Assembly (NCBI GenBank): GCA_902168255.1
Contig: CABHON010000006.1
Coordinates: forward strand, 62,001 to 126,000
Source of the DNA: an uncultured Legionella sp.
Lineage (GTDB): Bacteria > Pseudomonadota > Gammaproteobacteria > Legionellales > Legionellaceae
Direction: 5' to 3'
Length of the DNA: 64,000 nt
Position 1 is the stretch's first letter. The number at the start of each line of letters is the position of its first letter. The notes beneath the pieces are model-generated. The model was not told where the DNA came from, did no database searches, and worked only from the letters and a program-made list of their open reading frames with translations. The position numbers and the translations under genes were made by a program. Below are positions 7,357-17,112 of the stretch, one piece after another.

Positions 7357-10200
7357 CTAAGCAAAGTGCCTTACTTCACCCGTCCCTTCAATATTTTCCA
7401 CACATCGTGAACATAAGGTAGGATGCTCTTTTATCTGCCCTACTTCCTCACGTCGATGCCAACAACGCTCACATTTCTCATGCGCTGATGGATTAATTTC
7501 CAGCGAAACATGCGCAGATAAAGGCATTGCTTTTTCTGTCTTTTCAGATAAGTTTTTAATGATGGCAGAAGACGTTAATAAGATAAAACGTAATTCATCA
7601 CCAAAAACACTGAATTTTTTCTGTGCTTCTTCATCCGCATAAAACGTAATGTCAGCTGCCAATCCTGAACCAATTTTTCCAGCTGCACGTTCTTGTTCCA
7701 AAGCTTTATTCACATTTTCGCGAATCGTAATAATCCAAGACCAATCATATTGATCAATATTTTTTTCTTGTTCATTAACGGATAAAAATTGTGGATGTTC
7801 ATACCACGTCTCAAAAAAGACAGATGCGGCTTTTTCATCGACCACTGGCAAATAACGCCAGATTTCTTCTGCTGTAAAGCTTAAAATAGGTGCCATCCAA
7901 CGAACTAATGCTGAAATAATATGGTACATGGCTGTTTGGCAAGAACGTCTCGCTAAACTATCTTTATGTGTTGTATATTGACGATCTTTGATGATATCTA
8001 AATAAAAACTGCCTAATTCTACTGCACAGAAATTATGGATTTTTTGATAAATCACATGAAATTGATAGGATTCATAGGCTTCTTTAATTTCAGTTTGTAA
8101 TTGTGCTGTTTTCAACACAATCCATTGATCTAATGCCAATAATTTCTCCGTCTCTACTAAATGCACTGTTGGATCAAAATCAAATAAATTAGCCAGAAGA
8201 AAACGTGCCGTATTACGAATACGACGATACGCATCAGCAATGCGCTTAAATATTTCATCAGATATCGTCAATTCGGTACGATAATCACACGATGCTACCC
8301 ATAAACGTAAAACATCTGCGCCTAATGCATCAATAATCTCTTTCGGTACCACATAGTTACCTTTTGATTTTGACATTTTCTTACCTTCCGCATCAACGGT
8401 AAATCCATGCGATAAGATAGCTTTATATGGCGCTTCGTTATTTAACATAACAGAGGTAATCAACGATGAATTAAACCATCCTCGATACTGGTCAGAACCT
8501 TCTAAATATATATCAGCAGGATATTGTAATTCGGGCCGTTGTTTTAACACACATTCATGCGCCACACCTGAATCAAACCATACGTCTAAAGTATCCAATA
8601 CTTTTTCATATTTATCTGCATCCTCACCTAGCAATTCTTTTGGATCCCACTCGAACCATGCTTCAATGCTTTCCTTTTCCACTTTTTTTGCAATATGTTC
8701 CATAATATTGGCCATATCAGGATGGATGTCTCCTGTTTCTTTATGCAGCAATAAGGTAATCGGTGTTCCCCATGACCGTTGGCGTGATATACACCAATCA
8801 GGGCGATTTCCTTGCATTTTTTGCATACGAATTTTTCCCCAATCGGGAATCCATTCAGTATTATCAATGGCTTTTTCGATATTTCTATGCAATTCTGCAT
8901 TTTTAAAACTTAAAAACCATTGAGCGGTGGCACGGAAAATTACTGGTGTTTTATGTCGCCAACAATGTGGGTAGCTATGCGGATAGGATTCAGAATAAAC
9001 TAACGTTTTGTTTTCTTTAAGAAGATTAATAATTTCTTCTTCAACTTTTAATACATGCTTACCTGCAATTAATTTAACGGATGGCGCATAAACACCATTT
9101 CCCATAACAGGTGATTCAACGGGAAGGTTATATTCCATACCGATGAGATAATCGTCAGGTCCATGCGCAGGAGCAGTATGAACACATCCTGTACCGGCTT
9201 CGGTAGTAACATGTTCACCCAGTACGATAGGAACTAGTTTATCGGTATAAAAAGGATGTTTAAGGAGTAATTTTTCAAAACCTTGTCCTAATCCTGCTGA
9301 TATAACGCTATACTTTCCTTTTTCAATACCATAGCGCTTCATCACTGGCTCAACAAGCTCACTTGCCATTACATAACCTTGCTCATCGGAAACTTTGACG
9401 ATGACATACTCCATTTTTCCATTTAACGCCACGGCTTCATTTGCAGGTAATGTCCAGGGAGTTGTTGTCCAAATGACAACACTTACTTTAGAAGGGAAAT
9501 CTTCTTTTTTGCAAACAGGAATTTTTGATGGGTCTGCAAACTCAAACGCCACATCAATCGCCAACGAAGTCTTGTCTTCATATTCAACTTCTGCTTCTGC
9601 TAGTGCGGATTGACAATCCATACACCAATGAACAGGCTTAAATCCTCGCACTAAATAACCATTCGCAATAATTTTGCTTAATGAACGAATAATATTGGCC
9701 TCGTATCCATAGTCCATTGTGCTATAAGGATTTTCCCAATCAGCAAAAACACCCAAACGTTTAAATTCTTCGCGTTGGATATTTATTTGCTCACGTGCAT
9801 ATGCTCGGCATTTTTCACGAAATTCTTTTTTTGATAATTTAACACCTGCTTTACCCCATTTTTTTTCAACATTTAATTCAATGGGTAAACCATGGCAATC
9901 CCAACCTGGTACATAAGGTGTGTCATAACCACTCAAAGATCGTGACTTTATAACAATATCTTTTAAGGTTTTATTTAAAGCATGGCCACAATGCAAATGT
10001 CCATTGGCGTAAGGAGGCCCATCATTCAGAATAAACTTTTTTTGACCCGCACGTTTTTTCCGCATGGCATGATAAATATCTTGCTCTTTCCAATATTTGA
10101 GAAATTCAGGTTCACGTTGGGATAAATTTGCCTTCATAGGAAACTCCGTTTGAGGCAAATTTAAGGTATCTTTATATTCTTTTTTGTTTAATTCTGACAT
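7357..10200 (-). CDS. ileS: Isoleucyl-tRNA synthetase
   Basis: IleRS charges tRNA-Ile in the cytosol. The 947-residue length is standard for the bacterial form. Visible marks are the HIGH-type signature in GPPYANGHLHCGHALNK (about residue 62), the editing domain with WTTTPWTLPANEAV and TEAGTGCVHTAPAHGPDD, and KKMSKSKGNYV near residue 600. A C-terminal zinc-binding knuckle (CERCWHRREEVG...LCSRC) is also present. It starts 6 bp after the lysS stop, so lysS-ileS form an operon. The usual partner lspA lies downstream, separated by the palindromic repeat. The ileS stop is followed at once by a weak hairpin. Nothing is missing. Confidence 0.97.
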   Translation of the reverse strand: MSELNKKEYKDTLNLPQTEFPMKANLSQREPEFLKYWKEQDIYHAMRKKRAGQKKFILNDGPPYANGHLHCGHALNKTLKDIVIKSRSLSGYDTPYVPGWDCHGLPIELNVEKKWGKAGVKLSKKEFREKCRAYAREQINIQREEFKRLGVFADWENPYSTMDYGYEANIIRSLSKIIANGYLVRGFKPVHWCMDCQSALAEAEVEYEDKTSLAIDVAFEFADPSKIPVCKKEDFPSKVSVVIWTTTPWTLPANEAVALNGKMEYVIVKVSDEQGYVMASELVEPVMKRYGIEKGKYSVISAGLGQGFEKLLLKHPFYTDKLVPIVLGEHVTTEAGTGCVHTAPAHGPDDYLIGMEYNLPVESPVMGNGVYAPSVKLIAGKHVLKVEEEIINLLKENKTLVYSESYPHSYPHCWRHKTPVIFRATAQWFLSFKNAELHRNIEKAIDNTEWIPDWGKIRMQKMQGNRPDWCISRQRSWGTPITLLLHKETGDIHPDMANIMEHIAKKVEKESIEAWFEWDPKELLGEDADKYEKVLDTLDVWFDSGVAHECVLKQRPELQYPADIYLEGSDQYRGWFNSSLITSVMLNNEAPYKAILSHGFTVDAEGKKMSKSKGNYVVPKEIIDALGADVLRLWVASCDYRTELTISDEIFKRIADAYRRIRNTARFLLANLFDFDPTVHLVETEKLLALDQWIVLKTAQLQTEIKEAYESYQFHVIYQKIHNFCAVELGSFYLDIIKDRQYTTHKDSLARRSCQTAMYHIISALVRWMAPILSFTAEEIWRYLPVVDEKAASVFFETWYEHPQFLSVNEQEKNIDQYDWSWIITIRENVNKALEQERAAGKIGSGLAADITFYADEEAQKKFSVFGDELRFILLTSSAIIKNLSEKTEKAMPLSAHVSLEINPSAHEKCERCWHRREEVGQIKEHPTLCSRCVENIEGTGEVRHFA

Positions 10201-10206
10201 GATTTT

Positions 10207-11706
10207 TTATGCGTGTTTTAAATGAGGAAATAATATAACATCACGAATAGAAGCGGAATTCGTAAATAACATCACCAAGCGATCAATACCAATACCTTCA
10301 CCAGCGGTCGGCGGTAATCCATGTTCTAAGGCTTGAATATAATCAGCATCATAATGCATGGCTTCAAAATCACCGGCTGCCTTTGCATCAGATTGAGCTC
10401 TAAAACGTGCCGCTTGATCTTCAGGATCATTTAACTCTGAAAAGCCGTTTGCTACTTCCCGGCCACCGATAAAAAACTCAAACCTATCGGTAACAAAAGG
10501 ATTATCATCATTGCAACGGGCTAGCGGTGATACTTCGGTGGGATATTCTGTGATGAATGTCGGTTCAAATAAACGATGTTCAACGGTTTTTTCGAAAATT
10601 TCAATTTGCACTTTTCCTAAACCATATTCAGGTTTTAATGGAATGCCTAATCCTTGGGCAAGAGTTCGCGCCTGCTTCTCATCATCCAAGATTTCCATTG
10701 AAATATCAGGATTAAAATGAATAATTGATTCTTTAACTGTCCAAGAGTGAAATGGTTTTTCTAAGTCAATTATTTCTCCTTGGTAATCAATTTTTAATGT
10801 GCCAAGCACATCATTTGCAATTGCCCGAATCATCTCTTCAGTTAATACCATCATATCTTTATAATCAGCATACGCTTGGTAAAATTCCATCATGGTAAAT
10901 TCAGGGTTATGACGTGTGGATACCCCTTCATTCCTGAAATTACGGTTAATTTCAAAAACACGCTCAAAACCACCAACCACCAAACGTTTTAAGTACAATT
11001 CTGGAGCGATGCGAAGATACATATCCATGCCTAACGCATGATGATGGGTCACGAAAGGACGTGCTAAAGCCCCACCAGGAATTGGATGCATCATTGGGGT
11101 TTCAACTTCAAGGTAACGATGCGCTAACATAAATTCCCGGATACGTTGAATAATCTGCGAGCGTAATAAAAACGTACGGTGTGCCACCTCATTAGATAAT
11201 AAATCCAAATATCGCTGACGATAGCGTAATTCCACATCGGCTAAACCATGAAATTTATCCGGCATTGGCCTTAACGATTTAGTTAATAATTGTATTGTTT
11301 CGGCATGAATCGATAACTCACCCGTTTTGGTTTTAAATAAATACCCTTCTACACCAACGATATCCCCTAAATCCCACTTTTTGAACTCTTCATATACCGC
11401 TTCAGAAACATCTTCCTGACGAAGATAACATTGAATTTTGCCGCTCATATCTTGAATATGAATAAAACTGGCTTTACCCATTAATCGGCGGAGCATAATT
11501 CGTCCAGCAACGGCTACTTTTTTATGCTCTTTTTCTAAATTCTCTTTTGACTCTTCAGAATAAGAGGCCATTAAGTCCCCGGCAAAAGCGTCGCGGCGAA
11601 AACGATTCGGAAAAGCTTGCCCTTTTTCACGTAAATTATTTAGTTTTTCTTTGCGAATGACAAGGACTTCCGCTTCAGTAAGTATGGGTTCGTTTATTTC
11701 TTTCAT
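10207..11706 (-). CDS. lysS: Lysyl-tRNA synthetase, class II
   Basis: This is the 499-residue class II LysRS. An OB-fold anticodon domain occupies roughly residues 60-170 ([31 protein letters not shown]). The catalytic core follows, with motif 1 ([19 protein letters not shown]), motif 2 ([20 protein letters not shown]) and motif 3 ([12 protein letters not shown]). It charges tRNA-Lys. In many gammaproteobacteria prfB precedes lysS; here a broken hipA lies upstream instead, so lysS probably starts its own transcript and reads into ileS. The start codon at 11706 gives the normal N-terminus for the family. Confidence 0.96.
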   Translation of the reverse strand: MKEINEPILTEAEVLVIRKEKLNNLREKGQAFPNRFRRDAFAGDLMASYSEESKENLEKEHKKVAVAGRIMLRRLMGKASFIHIQDMSGKIQCYLRQEDVSEAVYEEFKKWDLGDIVGVEGYLFKTKTGELSIHAETIQLLTKSLRPMPDKFHGLADVELRYRQRYLDLLSNEVAHRTFLLRSQIIQRIREFMLAHRYLEVETPMMHPIPGGALARPFVTHHHALGMDMYLRIAPELYLKRLVVGGFERVFEINRNFRNEGVSTRHNPEFTMMEFYQAYADYKDMMVLTEEMIRAIANDVLGTLKIDYQGEIIDLEKPFHSWTVKESIIHFNPDISMEILDDEKQARTLAQGLGIPLKPEYGLGKVQIEIFEKTVEHRLFEPTFITEYPTEVSPLARCNDDNPFVTDRFEFFIGGREVANGFSELNDPEDQAARFRAQSDAKAAGDFEAMHYDADYIQALEHGLPPTAGEGIGIDRLVMLFTNSASIRDVILFPHLKHA

Positions 11707-11817
11707 TGTGTGGTTTTTATTTAATGTTAATTTTCAATAGATAAGCGAGGTAATATACCTTAAAAGCGAAGTTGCTTCAATTCCAACCTCATAAGGAAAA
11801 TCAGGTGAGACGGCTTT

Positions 11818-12368
11818 TTAGCAAACGCGTTGGCTCGGTTGAATTGAAGGTTTTAAAATGTGTGTAGATGCAGCGCCATTTATAGGTAAATAAAATTTGT
11901 CTTTCTCAAATTTAACAGGGATTTTGTTTTGTGCACCTGCTAATGATAAACGCAATTTTTGATGCTGAGCCAATAAGGGAATATGTTGTTTTAATAAGGT
12001 TAAATTTTTTTCAATTTCCCTATCGACGTACTCTTTATATTGAGGTATTTTTAATGCTTCAGTATGAGTTGAAACAATAGAAAATGCTCCCGCTACTTCT
12101 TCGCCTAATATTTTCAGTTGTGCGTATAAATTTCCTTCTGGTAATCGTTTTAACTTTAAAATAGTCGAAAGAATATTTCCTTCAGGCAAAAGATTACTGA
12201 AAAAAAATATAACTGAGTTTCCTTGATAGGAAATCGGCGCAAGAGGTAAATGTGGACTAAGGGGAAAAGCATCAGTTGCTTCTAACCAAGCTTGGCATAG
12301 GTGAAAGATAAATTCTCCTTTTCTGATAGATGCCCCACTACTTGCTCTTCATAACATACGTATAACAT
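11818..12368 (-). pseudogene. hipA toxin kinase remnant (frameshifted and truncated)
   Basis: An ATG at 12368, one base after the hipB stop, opens a HipA-like N-terminus (LYVCYEEQVVGHLSEKENLSFTYA). The frame then shifts; the neighbouring frame continues with AWLEATDAFPLSPHLPL and runs on through FFFSNLLPEGN, LLPEGN-type repeats, LSLAGAQNKIPV and STHILKP. It stops at 11818 after about 160 residues in total. HipA kinases are normally about 430 residues, and the kinase core with its catalytic Asp and metal-binding motifs is absent. The surviving stretch matches the HipA N-terminal subdomain and the start of the core (the S-LAGAQ-K segment and the HILKP motif). I therefore call it a dead toxin gene, with at least one frameshift at about 12290-12300 and loss of the 3' two-thirds. 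Confidence 0.75.
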
Positions 12369-12369
12369 A

Positions 12370-12630
12370 TCAATTATCCATAGCAACCAGTTTCAAACCA
12401 AGTGATTTTAAAACGCAAGAAATAGCTCCTATACTAACTCCAGGTTTACCATTTTCCATGTGAATAATACGCTCTCGGCCAATACCTGTAACAAGCGCCA
12501 ACTCTTCTTGCGTCATTCCTGCTTCTGCTCGTGTCGCACGAATTTTATCACCTAATTCGAGTAAAAAGGGGTCATGACCGGTCGACGCATGGATACGTCG
12601 ACGTAATTTAAAGTCGGGTATATCAGACAT
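12370..12630 (-). CDS. hipB: HipB-like XRE-family antitoxin/repressor
   Basis: This 86-residue protein has a helix-turn-helix of the XRE/Cro type at residues 27-80 (LGDKIRATRAEAGMTQEELALVTGIGRERIIHMENGKPGVSIGAISCVLKSLGLKL). This is the HipB arrangement; HipB dimers repress the hipBA promoter and bind the HipA kinase. The gene is intact although the adjoining hipA is destroyed. Upstream are a near-consensus promoter and two inverted repeats that fit HipB operators. It may survive as a free regulator, or because it still restrains another HipA or has targets elsewhere. The first 25 residues are basic and could add DNA contacts. Confidence 0.82.
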   Translation of the reverse strand: MSDIPDFKLRRRIHASTGHDPFLLELGDKIRATRAEAGMTQEELALVTGIGRERIIHMENGKPGVSIGAISCVLKSLGLKLVAMDN

Positions 12631-12657
12631 TTTGCTTTAATTTCACTTAAATTGATG

Positions 12658-12681
12658 AAAAGTCACTTATTTCAGACTTTT
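12658..12681. promoter_or_regulatory. Putative HipB operator 2
   Basis: AAAAGTC (12658-12664) and GACTTTT (12675-12681) form a perfect 7-bp inverted repeat with a 10-bp spacer. It lies just downstream of the hipB -10 box, with its centre 49 bp from that of the other copy. Confidence 0.6.
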
Positions 12682-12706
12682 GTGAATTTTAAACAATAAA
12701 AATGAG

Positions 12707-12730
12707 AAAAGTCTGGTATTCAAGACTTTA
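12707..12730. promoter_or_regulatory. Putative HipB operator 1
   Basis: AAAAGTC (12707-12713) and GACTTTA (12724-12730) repeat the same 7-10-7 design as the neighbouring site. Its right half coincides with the -10 box of the hipB promoter, as expected for autorepression. Confidence 0.6.
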
Positions 12731-12753
12731 AGCAATTTAATTACAACTGTCAA
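12725..12753 (-). promoter_or_regulatory. Putative hipB promoter
   Basis: Read on the minus strand: a perfect TTGACA (12753-12748), a 17-bp spacer and TAAAGT (12730-12725). The leader to the hipB ATG at 12630 is about 90 nt and contains operator 2. Confidence 0.6.
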
Positions 12754-12857
12754 GTTTAAAAAAGATCGATAATTTGTAATATAGTGGTTTAAATTTAATT
12801 GACTATACAAAAAGGAAATAAATGGTAATGGAGCAAGAATTTCAAAATGCTCTTGAT

Positions 12858-13937
12858 TTATTTGCTTATAAGATTATTTTCAGCCCAATCCATTATGCGC
12901 GCTCTCACATATTCCGGTTTAATTGCACGAATACATTGACAGGGATCATCCGTAGGACACTTTTTACAAGGTGTTGGTTGCGCTAATACTTCTGCTTTCC
13001 ATCCTACACTTTCCCAACGGCGGATATATTTTTTATCGGCACGATAAATGCCTAAGGCATGAATACCTAAAGCTGCGGCTAAATGTAATGGCCCAGTACT
13101 TCCTGCAATCAAACCATCACAATGAGACATGACGGTAATAAGATCTTCTACGCTTAGCTTGCCCACCAAACTCACCGTTTTGGTATTTACTTCTTGTAAG
13201 AAATTGTCCAAATATGGCCGATCACTTTCTACCCCAGTAATAAAAATTTGAAATTTTTCAGGGTCTAATGTTTCAACAATGATTTTGTAGTACTCTAAAG
13301 GCCATTGATATTTTTTGGCCGTGATCAAGGTTGGATGTAAAATTAACTTGAATTTATGCGGATCTAAAAGATCTTGTTGTTCTGCTGATAAAGGTTTTTT
13401 ATGAAATTGATATAAAGAGGCTAAATCTTGATAGGAAAAACGGTGGGTAATTCCTAAAGGCCTCAAATATTCTAAATCAAGATCGCGACGATTTAACCAT
13501 TTTACTTCTCGAGAAATAAAAACGCGATCAGTGCATAAGGCCCAATTATACTTTCGAAAAACCGTTCCTATTCGAACAGGAATTTCCGCTTTTTTTGCTG
13601 CGAGTGCTAACCTTTCTGAATTATTGACTTGAATAAATACGTCTGCATGACAGCTTTTTAACCCCTCTTCTGTATCGATAATGGTTTCATCATATACCTC
13701 ATCAATAAACGCATAGCGCCGTGCAATATCACAATTTTTCCCCTTAGCTAAAAATAAGATAGTTGCATCAGGAAAATATTGTTTTAAAACACCTGCTAAG
13801 GGTAAGGCAATAACAACATCACCTACATGGGTTGTTTTTGCAATCATAATACGTGCTTTCTGTAACGAACGCGTACGAGAAACTATAGTCTTAGATATAC
13901 CCGAATGGGAAGAGTATGGATTATAAGAAGCTGTCAT
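12858..13937 (-). CDS. Glycosyltransferase family 9 (heptosyltransferase-like) protein
   Basis: This 359-residue protein resembles ADP-heptose:LPS heptosyltransferases, which add heptose to the lipopolysaccharide inner core at the cytoplasmic face. It has an N-terminal sugar-transferase start (RIMIAKTTHVGDVVIALPLAGVLKQYFPDA) and the donor-site strand LHPTLITAKKYQWPLEYY. The C-terminal motif is LIAGSTGPLHLAAALGIHALGIY, in which the Gly-Pro-x-His element is typical. The C-terminus carries four closely spaced cysteines (PCKKCPTDDPCQC) that could bind metal. About 30 residues precede the domain, so a start at the ATG of MIAKTTH is also possible. The listed start overlaps the end of era by 17 bp, which indicates coupling. 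Confidence 0.82.
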   Translation of the reverse strand: MTASYNPYSSHSGISKTIVSRTRSLQKARIMIAKTTHVGDVVIALPLAGVLKQYFPDATILFLAKGKNCDIARRYAFIDEVYDETIIDTEEGLKSCHADVFIQVNNSERLALAAKKAEIPVRIGTVFRKYNWALCTDRVFISREVKWLNRRDLDLEYLRPLGITHRFSYQDLASLYQFHKKPLSAEQQDLLDPHKFKLILHPTLITAKKYQWPLEYYKIIVETLDPEKFQIFITGVESDRPYLDNFLQEVNTKTVSLVGKLSVEDLITVMSHCDGLIAGSTGPLHLAAALGIHALGIYRADKKYIRRWESVGWKAEVLAQPTPCKKCPTDDPCQCIRAIKPEYVRARIMDWAENNLISK

Positions 13938-14961
13938 ATCCTAAACTTCTCAAAGCCCGTTCATCGTCAGCCCATCCTGTTTTGACTTTCACCCATAATT
14001 GTAAGTACACTTTATGTCCCACATTTTTTTCAATATCTTGACGAGCTTGTGAGCCAATATCTTTTAATTTTTCGCCTCGTTTGCCAATAATCATGCGTTT
14101 ATGGCTTTCTTTATCCACCAAAATTAAAGCGGCAATTGACGTCAACGTATCTTCTTCTTTGTATTTTTCGATTTCTACCGTTACTGAATAAGGTAATTCT
14201 TCACCGCATAATCTAAAGATTTTTTCGCGAATAAGTTCAGCGGCCATAAAAGCATCGGTTTTGTCTGTCACTTGTTCCGGCGAATAGAAAAAAGGAGCTT
14301 CAGGCATCATTGATTGTAATTTTTTTTCAAATGCTTCTACTTGCACGCCTTGCTTTCCAGCCATAGGAATAACACTGTGAAAATTATAGCGCGTTGCCAT
14401 TTCTTCCAAATAAGGGAGTAGTAATTTTTTATCTTTCACCCGATCCACTTTATTTACGGCTAAAATAACAGGAACCGTTACATTTTTCAGTTTATCCAAT
14501 ACCATCTCATCGGCTTCAGTCCATCGTAAGACTTCTACCACAAAAACAATGACATCAACATCCCAAATTACTTGTGAGGCGGTTTTATTCATATAACGAT
14601 GCAACGCTAACTTACCTCGATCATGAATACCTGGCGTGTCCACATAGACTATTTGGCAATTATCTTGAGTGTGAATACCAAGGATACGATGACGTGTCGT
14701 TTGTGGTTTACGTGAGGTAATACTGACTTTTTGGCCTAATAAACGATTGAGAAGTGTAGATTTTCCCACATTAGGACGGCCAATGATCGCAACATATCCA
14801 CAATGTTGTTTTTGTGATGGATTACTCTCATTATTTTCTTCAAAAAGATGAGCAAATTCATGCATGACATCTTTTGCATTTCCCATCTCTTCCGTAGTTG
14901 GAATAGTAGAAGGAATATCTTCTTCTTTTTCCGTATGATGGGGAGATAAATGCTTGCTCAT
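13921..14961 (-). CDS. era: GTPase Era with N-terminal extension
   Basis: Era is the essential GTPase that binds 16S rRNA and helps 30S assembly. The G motifs are present: GRPNVGKST (G1), DTPG (G3, in YVDTPGIHDRG) and NKVD (G4). The C-terminal KH domain has RMIIGKRGEKLKDIGSQARQDIE and ends WVKVKTGWADDERALRSLGYD. Most Era proteins have about 300 residues; this one has 346, because some 50 polar residues rich in Glu, His and Ser precede the G domain. An ATG inside this stretch (MGNAKDV or MHEFAHLF) could be the true start. Here era follows ald rather than the usual rnc, and overlaps the glycosyltransferase gene. Confidence 0.94.
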   Translation of the reverse strand: MSKHLSPHHTEKEEDIPSTIPTTEEMGNAKDVMHEFAHLFEENNESNPSQKQHCGYVAIIGRPNVGKSTLLNRLLGQKVSITSRKPQTTRHRILGIHTQDNCQIVYVDTPGIHDRGKLALHRYMNKTASQVIWDVDVIVFVVEVLRWTEADEMVLDKLKNVTVPVILAVNKVDRVKDKKLLLPYLEEMATRYNFHSVIPMAGKQGVQVEAFEKKLQSMMPEAPFFYSPEQVTDKTDAFMAAELIREKIFRLCGEELPYSVTVEIEKYKEEDTLTSIAALILVDKESHKRMIIGKRGEKLKDIGSQARQDIEKNVGHKVYLQLWVKVKTGWADDERALRSLGYDSFL

Positions 14962-15014
14962 ATTTTTACCTTTGCTAATTTTAGGACGAACACCGTTCGC
15001 CCTCTACAAACGAA

Positions 15015-16133
15015 TTAACTTTCTAAAGCCACTTGAGGTGGTACGTAAGTATATCCTAAATCATCCGCAACTGCTTTATAAGTCACTTTTCCTTTATGGA
15101 TATTTAATCCATTTAAGAGATGGGGATTCTCTAACAACGCACCTTTTACGCCTTTATTAACCAAACTTAGTACGAAAGGAAATGTAGCATTGTTTAAAGC
15201 AAACGTTGAAGTACGTGGAACACCGCCTGGCATGTTAGCGACACAATAGTGAACCACGCCTTCTTCAACATACGTTGGGTGACTATGTGTTGTTACTCTA
15301 CTGGTTTCAAAGCATCCGCCTTGATCAATAGCAACGTCAACAACAACCGAACCGGGTCGCATTTTTTTTAACATAGCGCGTGTCACTAATTTTGGTGCCG
15401 CTGCGCCATGAACTAATACAGCGCCAACAACTAAATCGGCATCATGTACGTATTCTTCAATTGCTGCAGAGGTAGCAAAAATAGTCCGCAATTTAGACCC
15501 AAATTGGAAATCCAGTTCGTTTAAACGACGTAATGACTTATCGAGCACAATCACGTTGGCTTCCATCCCCATTGCCATACGAATAGCATTGGTTCCTACT
15601 ACACCACCACCAATGACAACCACATTAGCAGGCGCTACGCCAGGAACACCGCCTAACAGCATACCTGAACCACCTTTTTCTTTTTCTAAACAATGAGCGC
15701 CTGCTTGGATAGACATTCTACCCGCTACTTGGCTCATGGGTGTTAACAAGGGTAATCCACCCCCTTCTTCTGTGACTGTTTCATAAGCAATAGCGGTACA
15801 TCCTGAATTAATTAAACCCTTTGTTTGTTCCGGATCTGGTGCCAAATGCAAATAAGTAAATAAAGTTTGTCCTTCCCGTAAGCGACTGCATTCGATAGGT
15901 TGAGGCTCTTTTACTTTAACAATGAGTTCTGCCTTGGCAAATATCTCTTCTGCTGTATCGACAACGCGAGCTCCTGCAGCTATGTAAGCATCATCATCAA
16001 TACCAATTCCTAAACCAGCATTTTTCTCAACCAATACTTGATGGCCATGATGGACAATTTCGCGAACGCTATCAGGTACTAATCCAACACGATATTCTTG
16101 AGATTTTATCTCTTTAGGAACGCCTACTAACAT
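15015..16133 (-). CDS. ald: Alanine dehydrogenase
   Basis: Ald interconverts L-alanine and pyruvate + ammonium with NAD in the cytosol. The 372-residue protein starts [20 protein letters not shown]. It has the substrate-binding/catalytic lysine in LIVKVKEPQ (about residue 74), the catalytic histidine in TYLHLAPDP (about 95) and the NAD motif [16 protein letters not shown] (about 172). The length equals the family norm. It begins 3 bp after the etfA stop, so etfB-etfA-ald are co-transcribed. This links amino-acid deamination to the electron-transfer flavoprotein and to the acyl-CoA dehydrogenases elsewhere in the window. era follows after 53 bp. Confidence 0.95.
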   Translation of the reverse strand: MLVGVPKEIKSQEYRVGLVPDSVREIVHHGHQVLVEKNAGLGIGIDDDAYIAAGARVVDTAEEIFAKAELIVKVKEPQPIECSRLREGQTLFTYLHLAPDPEQTKGLINSGCTAIAYETVTEEGGGLPLLTPMSQVAGRMSIQAGAHCLEKEKGGSGMLLGGVPGVAPANVVVIGGGVVGTNAIRMAMGMEANVIVLDKSLRRLNELDFQFGSKLRTIFATSAAIEEYVHDADLVVGAVLVHGAAAPKLVTRAMLKKMRPGSVVVDVAIDQGGCFETSRVTTHSHPTYVEEGVVHYCVANMPGGVPRTSTFALNNATFPFVLSLVNKGVKGALLENPHLLNGLNIHKGKVTYKAVADDLGYTYVPPQVALES

Positions 16134-16136
16134 AAT

Positions 16137-17102
16137 TTAATTACTCCTATCTAATTCTGCAATAAACTCAGGGATTACTTCAAATAAGTCCCCTACAAGG
16201 CCATACGTTGCTATTTTAAAAATGGGGGCTTCCGGATCTTTGTTAATTGCTACAATAACCCGGCTTTCTTTCATACCCGCTAAATGTTGAATGGCACCTG
16301 AAATGCCTAATGCAATATATAAGTTAGGCGCAACTATTTTACCTGTTTGGCCGACCTGATAATCATTTGGGGCAAAACCTGCATCTACTGCTGCTCGGGA
16401 AGCCCCAATTGCTGCATGCAGTTTATCCGCCAATGCTTCAATTTGCTTAAACTTTTCGGCGCTTTGAAAGCCTCTTCCACCGGATACAATAACTTTTGCC
16501 TGAGTGAGATCTGGCCTTTCAGAGGCTATTGTTTCGGTAGAAACATATTCTGTTACTTTTAAATCAGGTTGTGCCGTAATTTTTTCAACTTCTGCTTCAT
16601 GGGAACCTGTTTCAGCGGCACTATAAGAGGACACTCGAATCGTACTTATTTTTTTAGGTGCTTGATTTTCTACCGTTTCTAATGCATTTCCCGCATAAAT
16701 GGGATGAACAAAAACAGTTTTTTCATCCTCTTCAATGCTAATACCACAGACATCCGAAATTTGATCCACATCTAACAATGCAGCAACACGTGGTAAAAAG
16801 TTTTTGCCGAAAGTCGTAGCAGGTGCGAAAATAAATGTATAGGTGTCAGCAATTGAGTGAACAAGATTAGCAAGATTCTCTGCTAACTGATTCTCATAAG
16901 CCATATCATCTACCCATAAAACACGTTTAACATCATTTATTTTGCGTGTTTCTTCTACTACGGTATCGGCTTTATATCCAGCAACCAAGACATGGATTTC
17001 ATGATCAGGAATAGTAGCTGCGGCAGTTAAAACAGATAAAGTACTCTTTTTAAGAGTGTGATTATCATGTTCTGCAATAACGAGGATCAAACGAGATTTC
17101 AC
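16137..17102 (-). CDS. etfA: Electron transfer flavoprotein alpha subunit
   Basis: EtfA binds FAD and, with EtfB, carries electrons from acyl-CoA dehydrogenases to ETF:quinone oxidoreductase. The 321-residue protein has the C-terminal FAD domain: VIVSGGRGFQSAEKF, GASRAAVDAGFAPNDYQVGQTGKIVAPNLYIALG, then SGAIQHLAGM and VAINKDPEAPIFKIATYGLVGD. All parts of the ETF-alpha signature are intact. It lies 10 bp after etfB and 3 bp before ald. The likely electron donors in this window are IVD (827-1984) and the ACAD8-like enzyme (35310-36467). Confidence 0.95.
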   Translation of the reverse strand: MKSRLILVIAEHDNHTLKKSTLSVLTAAATIPDHEIHVLVAGYKADTVVEETRKINDVKRVLWVDDMAYENQLAENLANLVHSIADTYTFIFAPATTFGKNFLPRVAALLDVDQISDVCGISIEEDEKTVFVHPIYAGNALETVENQAPKKISTIRVSSYSAAETGSHEAEVEKITAQPDLKVTEYVSTETIASERPDLTQAKVIVSGGRGFQSAEKFKQIEALADKLHAAIGASRAAVDAGFAPNDYQVGQTGKIVAPNLYIALGISGAIQHLAGMKESRVIVAINKDPEAPIFKIATYGLVGDLFEVIPEFIAELDRSN

Positions 17103-17112
17103 GGCGCACCTC

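Noticed and set aside
7126-7410. 94-codon open frame between lspA and ileS
   Set aside because: It runs through the palindromic repeat and into the antisense of the ileS end.
12822-12986. Short plus-strand frame starting MVMEQEFQNALDLFAYK with AAGGA upstream
   Set aside because: Only about 54 codons, most of them antisense to the glycosyltransferase. It could be the remnant of a lost gene, but nothing supports that beyond the ribosome-site-like bases.
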